DNA of 13,996 bases from Chloroflexi bacterium RBG_13_53_26 (GTDB taxonomy: Bacteria; Chloroflexota; Dehalococcoidia; UBA2247; RBG-13-53-26): positions 1-13,996 of the forward strand of contig MGMW01000060.1 of NCBI GenBank assembly GCA_001795035.1, in the 5' to 3' direction. The position numbers were made by a program, and so were the translations under genes. Below, piece by piece: positions 6,322 through 12,054 of this stretch. The notes beneath the pieces were generated by a model. That model was not told the origin of the DNA. It did no database searches and was given only the letters and a program-made list of their open reading frames with translations. Each line of letters starts with the position of its first letter. Positions within the stretch are counted from its first letter, which is position 1.

Positions 6322-7530
6322 ATGGCAGAGAAGGTGGTTCTGGCCTACAGTGGTGGTCTTGATACCTCTGTAGCCATCAGATGGATCAAGGAAAAGTACA
6401 ACATGGACGTCATTGCTGTTACTGCCGATGTTGGTGGTGACAAAGATCTCGGGGCTGTGCGGGAGAAAGCGCTGAAGGTAGGGGCGGTGAAGGCCCTAGT
6501 GATTGATGCCAGAGAGGACTTCGTCGATCATTTTGCCTTCCCCGCGCTTCAGGCGGATGCCATTTACCAGGGTGTCTATCCCCTGGCTACTGCCTTGTCA
6601 CGTCCGTTGATAGCCAGACTGCTGGTGGATGTGGCTGAAAAGGAGGGGGCTTCGGCAGTGGCCCATGGTTGCACCGGCAAGGGCAACGATCAGGTGAGAA
6701 TTGATGTCAGCGTGGCCGCGCTGGCCCCCCATCTCAGGGTTATCGCCCCGGCGCGAGAGTGGGGCATGACCCGTGAGCAGACCATTGCCTATGCTAAGAG
6801 ACATGGTATTCCCGTGCCTGTCACTTCGGCCAGTCCCTATTCAGTTGACCAGAATCTCTGGGGCAGGAGCATTGAGTGCGGCGTGTTGGAGGACCCATGG
6901 GTAGAGCCGCCCGAGGATGTTTTTGCCTGGACGGCGTCAGCCCAGAATGCCCCTGACCAGCCCCGCTATGTCGAGATCAGCTTTGAAAAGGGCATACCGA
7001 CCAGTATCGATGGGCGGGACATGGATGGCATTAGCCTGGTTCAGGAGCTAAACGAGATGGCAGGAAGACACGGAGTTGGTAGAATCGATCACATAGAGGA
7101 CAGATTGGTGGGCATAAAATCGAGGGAGATATATGAAGCTCCAGCGGCCATCGTCCTATTCGCTGCTCACAAAGCCCTCGAAGCTATGACTTTGGCCAGA
7201 GATCAATTGAGATTCAAGCAGAAGGTGGCTGATGAATGCGCGGACCTCGTTTACAATGGATTGTGGTTCAGCTCCTTTCATCAGGACCTTGTAGCCTATG
7301 TGCAGAGTTCACAGCGCCATGTCACTGGCACGGTGAGGTTGAAGTTGCTTAAGGGTGTCTGCAGAGTGGTAGGGCGGAAGTCCCCCTATTCTCTCTATCG
7401 CCATGCCCTGGCTACCTACGATGAGGGCGATCAGTTTGACCAGAGTGCTTCAGTCGGTTTCATACACATCTGGGGATTGCCCGTGAAGGTGCAGGCACAA
7501 ATCCAACCCGAAAACAAGTCGACGCTGTGA
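6322..7530 (+). CDS. argG: Argininosuccinate synthase ArgG
   Basis: ArgG joins citrulline and aspartate with ATP (giving AMP and pyrophosphate) to make argininosuccinate. The 402-residue product starts MAEKVVLAYSGGLDTS, with the PP-loop ATP-binding motif at residues 8-16. It continues with TADVGGDKDL, YPLATALSRPLIA and HGCTGKGNDQVR (115-126), then SPYSVDQNLWGRSIE, all characteristic of the family. Length and C-terminal region (YDEGDQFDQSASVGFIHIWG) are normal. ATG 6322 is chosen over the in-frame GTG 6313 because GAGGTG (6308-6313) lies eight bases before it, and family members begin at this point. Placement directly after argD and before argH fits the late steps of arginine synthesis. Confidence 0.96.
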   Translation: MAEKVVLAYSGGLDTSVAIRWIKEKYNMDVIAVTADVGGDKDLGAVREKALKVGAVKALVIDAREDFVDHFAFPALQADAIYQGVYPLATALSRPLIARLLVDVAEKEGASAVAHGCTGKGNDQVRIDVSVAALAPHLRVIAPAREWGMTREQTIAYAKRHGIPVPVTSASPYSVDQNLWGRSIECGVLEDPWVEPPEDVFAWTASAQNAPDQPRYVEISFEKGIPTSIDGRDMDGISLVQELNEMAGRHGVGRIDHIEDRLVGIKSREIYEAPAAIVLFAAHKALEAMTLARDQLRFKQKVADECADLVYNGLWFSSFHQDLVAYVQSSQRHVTGTVRLKLLKGVCRVVGRKSPYSLYRHALATYDEGDQFDQSASVGFIHIWGLPVKVQAQIQPENKSTL

Positions 7531-7549
7531 TTCGTAACGGGAAATATGT

Positions 7550-7576
7550 GATACTGGTGTATCCTCGGTGATCGAG
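7550..7576 (+). other. Two adjacent small hairpins between argG and argH
   Basis: GATAC-TGGT-GTATC (7550-7563) is immediately followed by CTCG-GTGAT-CGAG (7564-7576). They fill much of the 57-base argG-argH gap and end five bases before the GGGAG (7582-7586) that should act as the argH ribosome-binding site. They could affect message stability or argH translation. The complementarity is seen; the role is unknown. Confidence 0.3.
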
Positions 7577-7587
7577 TACTTGGGAGC

Positions 7588-8967
7588 ATGAATTTGGAGT
7601 TCTTACGCTGCCGCTTCAAGAAAGATACGGACAAAGTTGTAGCCAACTACACTGCATCTATAGCGTTTGATCATCGTCTTTATCGGGAGGACGTTGCCGG
7701 AAGCATAGCTCATGCCAGGATGTTGGCCAAACAGGGCATTATCTCGGAGAAAGAGGCGGAGCTCATCATTATGGGACTGGTCTCGATTCGAGAGGAAATT
7801 GAGCAGGGGGAATTTCAGTTCAAGTTGGAACTGGAAGATATTCATATGAATATTGAGGCACGCCTTCTGGAGAAGATCGGCGAAGTGGCTGGGAAACTGC
7901 ACACCGCTCGCTCCCGGAATGATCAAGTTGCCTTGGATTTGCGTTTGTTCTGTAAGGAAGCCATTGCTGAAACGATTGATGGGTTGCGAGGCCTTCAAGG
8001 GGCTATTCTGGAGGTGGCGGAGGCCAATAAGGATGTAGTCATGCCAGGCTATACGCATCTGCAGCGGGCGCAGCCTGTCCTTTTTGCCCATCATCTGCTG
8101 GCCTATTTCGAGATGCTGGAGCGGGATGTCCACAGATTCAAGGATTGCCTTGATCGTACCTGTGTGCTGCCTCTGGGTAGTGGAGCGCTGGCGGGAGTCC
8201 CATATCCTACCGATCGTGCTTTCCTGGCTCAGGAAATTGGCTTTGATCAGATAAGCCAGAATAGCATCGATGCTGTTTCTGACAGAGACTTTGTGATTGA
8301 ATACCAGGCAGCGGCCAGTATCACCATGATGCATCTGTCACGTATGGGCGAGGAACTGGTGATCTGGTCCTCAGAAGAGTTCAGGTTTATTGATATCGAT
8401 GATGCCTATGCAACGGGTTCAAGTATTATGCCCCAGAAAAAAAATCCCGATGTGGCAGAACTGGGGAGAGGCAAGACAGGCAGGGTATATGGCAACCTTC
8501 TCGGTATACTCACTACCATGAAAGCCTTGCCCCTGTCGTACAACAGGGACCTTCAAGAAGATAAGGAGGGTCTGTTTGATACTGTGGATACCTTGCTTCC
8601 CACCCTTGAGGTATTCACCGGGATGTTGAAGACAGTCAGAGTGAATACTGAGCGTACCTATCAGGCTGCAGCGGGAGGATATTCACTGGCAACTGATCTT
8701 GCTGACTATCTGGTGAAGAGAGGAGTGCCCTTCCGGCAGGCACATGCCATTGTGGGGAAGCTGGTTAGCTATGCCATTGATGGTAACAAGGATTTGGGTC
8801 AACTTGATATCAGGGAATACCAGCAATTCTCTGACTTGTTTGCGAAAGATGTACTTGACATAACTGTGGAAGCTTCCGTAGCTGCCAGGAATGTCATAGG
8901 AGGTACTGCCCCTGGGCAGGTGCAGGCTCAACTGGATCGAGCAAGAAGTGTTATCGAAGGTATATGA
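7588..8967 (+). CDS. argH: Argininosuccinate lyase ArgH
   Basis: ArgH splits argininosuccinate into arginine and fumarate, the last step of the pathway. It belongs to the fumarase/aspartase superfamily and acts as a tetramer. Landmarks are SIAHARMLAKQG (39-50), HTARSRNDQVALDLR (105-119), GYTHLQRAQP (154-163, with a catalytic-site Thr-His), and the signature loop GSSIMPQKKNPDVAEL (277-292), whose Ser279 is the likely catalytic base by comparison with crystallin-type lyases. The length of 459 residues is normal. The N-terminus reads EFLRCRFKKDTDK where many ArgH proteins have LWGGRF, an unusual but apparently tolerated variant. ATG 7588 lies only one base after GGGAG (7582-7586), while the in-frame TTG 7594 has the better spacing of seven, so translation may begin there. 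It is the last gene of the arginine cluster and converges on rpmB after 45 bases, with no clear terminator between them. Confidence 0.95.
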   Translation: MNLEFLRCRFKKDTDKVVANYTASIAFDHRLYREDVAGSIAHARMLAKQGIISEKEAELIIMGLVSIREEIEQGEFQFKLELEDIHMNIEARLLEKIGEVAGKLHTARSRNDQVALDLRLFCKEAIAETIDGLRGLQGAILEVAEANKDVVMPGYTHLQRAQPVLFAHHLLAYFEMLERDVHRFKDCLDRTCVLPLGSGALAGVPYPTDRAFLAQEIGFDQISQNSIDAVSDRDFVIEYQAAASITMMHLSRMGEELVIWSSEEFRFIDIDDAYATGSSIMPQKKNPDVAELGRGKTGRVYGNLLGILTTMKALPLSYNRDLQEDKEGLFDTVDTLLPTLEVFTGMLKTVRVNTERTYQAAAGGYSLATDLADYLVKRGVPFRQAHAIVGKLVSYAIDGNKDLGQLDIREYQQFSDLFAKDVLDITVEASVAARNVIGGTAPGQVQAQLDRARSVIEGI

Positions 8968-9012
8968 GGAAAAAACCTTGTTGGGGTATGATTGCCCGCT
9001 ATTCGGAGAGGG

Positions 9013-9198
9013 TCAGAGGCTTTGCTTTTGCTGGGTACGCAAGCATTTCATGCAGATGTTGAGCCGTTTGGTTTCCCCATTGATAAACAGGGTGGCAGGA
9101 TGTATGTTAGGTAGCCAACGCCGGTTGGTGTGGCGTTTAGAGTGGCTGACGTTATGACCAGTTTTTGGTATTTTCCCGCAGATCTCGCATTTCGCCAT
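9013..9198 (-). CDS. rpmB: Large-subunit ribosomal protein bL28
   Basis: The 61-residue protein begins MAKCEICGKIPKTGHNVSHS and continues KRHTNRRWLPNIH, the classic bL28 start (CxxTGK-like segment, GxxVSHS, RRxxPN). It ends ICMKCLRT. Cys4 and Cys7 pair with Cys49 and Cys52, so this is the zinc-binding (C+) form. It is a structural component of the 50S subunit and is highly basic. Its ATG (complement of 9196-9198) has only a distant AAGGA about 13 bases upstream. On the reverse strand a TACAAT box (complement of 9218-9223) could be its -10, with a poor -35. It is divergent from fakA by 97 bases and convergent with argH. Divergent rpmB next to a yloV/fakA gene is a familiar arrangement in Firmicutes, which supports both calls. 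Confidence 0.93.
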   Translation of the reverse strand: MAKCEICGKIPKTGHNVSHSKRHTNRRWLPNIHPATLFINGETKRLNICMKCLRTQQKQSL

Positions 9199-9232
9199 GG
9201 CTTTTCAACTATCCTTGATTGTATTTGATTCT

Positions 9233-9262
9233 TTGATAAAGAAGTGCTCTTTGCTGTAAGAT
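9233..9262 (+). promoter_or_regulatory. Likely fakA promoter
   Basis: TTGATA (9233-9238, five of six to TTGACA) is followed after 18 bases by TAAGAT (9257-9262, four of six to TATAAT) in the 97-base divergent gap between rpmB and fakA. Transcription would start near 9269. That leaves a short leader containing GGGAG (9281-9285), ten bases before the fakA ATG. The match is moderate. Confidence 0.38.
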
Positions 9263-9295
9263 TACCAGAACAATATACCAGGGAGTATCGATAGA

Positions 9296-10960
9296 ATGCA
9301 AGTGCCACAGAGGAAGAACGCTACAAAGTTGCCTTCTTATAGCGGACGCGATTTGAGAGAAATGTTCGCTGCAGCCACGGTTTGGCTTGAGAAGAGCGTA
9401 TCGGATATCAATGCCTTGAATGTGTTTCCTGTGCCTGATGGTGATTGTGGCACTAACATGCTCCTGACTATGCGCTCCACTATGGAGGAGGCCTATCGCG
9501 CCCCGGACAGCAACGCTTCGGCAGTGGCTCAAGCCATGGCTCGTGGTGCATTGATGGGAGCGCGGGGAAACAGCGGCGTGATCCTCTCGCAGATCTTCCG
9601 TGGTCTGTCCCAGGGGCTGGAAGGGAAAGAATCATTTGGTGGCAGTGATTTCGCCACGGCATTAGGTAGAGGATCGACCATAGCCTACAAAGCTTTGACA
9701 CGGCCGGTGGAGGGTACAATACTCACTGTAGCCAGGGAGGCCTCTGTTGCTGCGGGGATCGCTTCTGCTGATTGCGAAGACCTTTTACCAATTATGGAAG
9801 CCACCGTAAAGGCAGCCCGGGAATCTGTAGCCAATACTCCAGCACTGCTTCCCATCTTGAGGCAGGCGGGTGTGGTTGATGCAGGTGGGCAAGGTCTGTA
9901 TGTGCTATTCGATGGTGCACTGCAATACCTCAAAGGCGAGACAGCGGAGATGAAAAATCGTCGGCCCCAGGTAGTTCCCAGCAATATTCCACTCGTTTCC
10001 AAGTTGCCCCAGCTTATTGCCGAAAAGGAAGAGCCCTACGGATACTGCACTGAGTTTGTTCTAGAGGGACACAAGAAGTTGAACCTGGATAAGATCCGAA
10101 AGAGGTTGATCAATGAGGGGCAATGTCTAATTGTAGTAGGTGACGAGAGCCTGGTTCATATCCATATTCATACCTTTGATCCCGGCAAAGCCATCCACTA
10201 TGCTTCGTCTTTGGGTACTTTGCATGAAATGAAGATTCAGAATATGGATGATCAACACAAAGACTACACTGAGATGGTAAGGACCCAGTCGCCGCCGGCT
10301 GAGATTGCTACTGTGGCAGTGGTCTCAGGGGATGGTCTGGCGCAGGTATTCCGGAGCTTGGGAATAAGTGCTATTGTGCCAGGGGGGCAGACGATGAACC
10401 CCAGCACGAGAGAACTACTGGAAGTCGTAGAATCGTTGCCGCAAGACAAGGTAGTGATTCTGCCTAACAACAAGAATATTATTCCTGCTGCCAAGCAGGT
10501 AACGGGGTTGACCGGCAAGAAAGTGAAGATCGTGCCCACTGAGACCGTTCCTCAAGGAGTCGCAGCCCTTCTAGCCTTCAACTATGATGCTGACCTGAAA
10601 ACGAATGTGTCTCTGATGAAAGAGGCAGGATCGGCGGTCAAAACGGTAGAAGTGACCCGTGCAGTGCGCTCTGCCAAGATTGGCAATCTGAAGATAGGAA
10701 GAAGGCAGTCCATTGGGTTTGTTGATGGTGAGTTGGCTGTAGTTGGGGACAAGCCTCCTCAAGTTCTGTGGGATGTTCTTGCAGGCCTTGATAGTGTTGT
10801 GGAGAAGAGTGAAATACTCACCATCTACTATGGCAAGAGTACCAAGCGTCATGAAGCAGAGGGAGTTGTTGAAAGAGTTCGTCAGGGGTATCCGCATTTG
10901 GAGATAGAGTTGGTTTACGGAGGGCAGCCGCACTATCACTATATTGCCTCTGTGGAATAG
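9296..10960 (+). CDS. fakA: Fatty acid kinase FakA (YloV/DAK2 family)
   Basis: FakA phosphorylates fatty acids held by a DegV-family carrier (FakB) to give acyl phosphates for phospholipid synthesis. The 554-residue length is typical. The N-terminal kinase domain related to dihydroxyacetone kinase DhaL spans about residues 15-215. It shows NVFPVPDGDCGTNM (42-55, Mg-ATP aspartates), GARGNSGVILSQIFRG (88-103), RPVEGTILTVAREA (136-149) and VVDAGGQGLYVLF (193-205). A middle domain follows, with YGYCTEFVLEG and the HIHIHT strand. A C-terminal DegV-like domain runs from about residue 330 to the end, including PGGQTMNPST and ILPNNKNI. ATG 9296 has GGGAG ten bases upstream. The neighbouring degV gene and the divergent rpmB make the assignment coherent. 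Older annotations call this family 'dihydroxyacetone kinase' or YloV. The kinase role comes from Gram-positive homologues and is inferred here. Confidence 0.9.
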   Translation: MQVPQRKNATKLPSYSGRDLREMFAAATVWLEKSVSDINALNVFPVPDGDCGTNMLLTMRSTMEEAYRAPDSNASAVAQAMARGALMGARGNSGVILSQIFRGLSQGLEGKESFGGSDFATALGRGSTIAYKALTRPVEGTILTVAREASVAAGIASADCEDLLPIMEATVKAARESVANTPALLPILRQAGVVDAGGQGLYVLFDGALQYLKGETAEMKNRRPQVVPSNIPLVSKLPQLIAEKEEPYGYCTEFVLEGHKKLNLDKIRKRLINEGQCLIVVGDESLVHIHIHTFDPGKAIHYASSLGTLHEMKIQNMDDQHKDYTEMVRTQSPPAEIATVAVVSGDGLAQVFRSLGISAIVPGGQTMNPSTRELLEVVESLPQDKVVILPNNKNIIPAAKQVTGLTGKKVKIVPTETVPQGVAALLAFNYDADLKTNVSLMKEAGSAVKTVEVTRAVRSAKIGNLKIGRRQSIGFVDGELAVVGDKPPQVLWDVLAGLDSVVEKSEILTIYYGKSTKRHEAEGVVERVRQGYPHLEIELVYGGQPHYHYIASVE

Positions 10961-11090
10961 CATCACCCACTACTACCGCCGACTGAGCAAGTCTTCCTCG
11001 GCCAGTTGGATTCTGTCGTACGAGCCCGCATTGATCTGCAAGATGTCGTTCCTGCTTGGCTAGAAACCTGGAAATGTGAGGTGGAGATCA

Positions 11091-12044
11091 ATGGTAAAGA
11101 TTGTCACTGATAGCACCTCAGATCTCCCGCGTGAAATAGCGAGCGCTCTGGGGATCACTGTTGTGCCGGCGTATGTGCACTTCGGCGACAAGTCGTACCG
11201 GGATGGAGTGGATATTGGTCCAGATGAACTGTATCGGAGAATGCTGGATGGGCCTGTCCATCCCACCACATCTGCGCCGGCACCGGGCGATTTTGCTGAA
11301 ATCTATAGCAAGCTGGCCCGGGAGACCGATGAGATAGTCTCCATTGTGGTCACCTCTAAACAGAGCGCTGTCTATGACTCGGCTCTGATGGGAAAGGAAT
11401 CATTGAAACAGAAATGTCGCATTGAGGTAATCGACTCTCAGTCGGTGACTATGGGGCTGGGGCTTATGGCTATTGCGGCTGCCAAGAAGGCCCAGGCTGG
11501 GGCAAGTATTGAGGAAGTGCTTGAAGCAGTACGTCAGGCTATTCCAAGGACGCATGGTCTTGCTCTGCTGGATACTCTGAAGTATGCGCTGAAAGGTGGT
11601 CGCTTAAGTAAGGCTGGCACACTGATAGGATCGCTGGTGAGAGTAAGACCCATTCTCACCATAAAAGCTGGTGTTATTGGGCCGTCTGGGGTAGCGCGAA
11701 CCCATGCAAAAGGCATAGAGCGGCTGTGTGAATTTGTCGTAAAACACCGCCCGATTGAAGACATAGCTGTAGTACACAGTGCTTCGTCGCAAGAAGCGGA
11801 GAGCTTGGCGGAGCAGATAAGATCCATTGTGCCCCAGAGCCACCCCATTATCGCCAGGCTTGGTTCAGCCTTGGGAGTGCATGCTGGGCCAGGTGCTTTG
11901 GTCGTGGCTCTAAGAGAAGGAAAGGGTGAGGCGGAGAAGACAACTGAGAGTGAGAGGAGGGGCAAAAGGTTTTCGTTGCCCTCCTTGCGACTTCCCCACA
12001 AGCGGGACGATTCGAGTTTGGCGAAAGCAGCCAATTGCCTTTAG
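11091..12044 (+). CDS. DegV-family fatty-acid-binding protein (FakB-like)
   Basis: DegV-family proteins bind a single fatty acid and present it to FakA for phosphorylation. The 317-residue product has the family marks: IVTDSTSDLP (4-13), PTTSAPAPGDF (58-68, carboxylate-binding region), VTSKQSAVY (88-95, where many members have LSGTY), DTLKYALKGGRLSKA, VRPILTIKAGVI, and GSALGVHAGPGALVV with the conserved His near the end of the fold. ATG 11091 is chosen over GTG 11076 because GAGGTGG (11078-11084) lies six bases before it. After residue 275 comes a 42-residue tail rich in Arg and Lys that is not part of the usual fold of about 280 residues. It follows fakA by 130 bases and precedes recG by 10, so the three are probably one transcription unit. 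Which fatty acid it prefers cannot be read from sequence. Confidence 0.9.
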   Translation: MVKIVTDSTSDLPREIASALGITVVPAYVHFGDKSYRDGVDIGPDELYRRMLDGPVHPTTSAPAPGDFAEIYSKLARETDEIVSIVVTSKQSAVYDSALMGKESLKQKCRIEVIDSQSVTMGLGLMAIAAAKKAQAGASIEEVLEAVRQAIPRTHGLALLDTLKYALKGGRLSKAGTLIGSLVRVRPILTIKAGVIGPSGVARTHAKGIERLCEFVVKHRPIEDIAVVHSASSQEAESLAEQIRSIVPQSHPIIARLGSALGVHAGPGALVVALREGKGEAEKTTESERRGKRFSLPSLRLPHKRDDSSLAKAANCL

Positions 12045-12054
12045 GGGGTACTAG

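Noticed and set aside
7603..8334. 243-codon - strand frame opposite argH
   Set aside because: Lies wholly within the conserved argH coding sequence and shows no recognisable protein; a shadow frame despite its length.
8968..9012. Possible bidirectional terminator between argH and rpmB (T-run on the - strand from AAAAAACC)
   Set aside because: Only a 3-bp GGG/CCC stem can be drawn before the T-run, too weak to call a terminator.
10961..11107. Open frame of 49 codons after the fakA stop, in the same frame, with protein-like text (LDSVVRARIDLQDVVPAWLE)
   Set aside because: No start with a ribosome-binding site, it overlaps the degV start, and an open run of this length is expected by chance fairly often.
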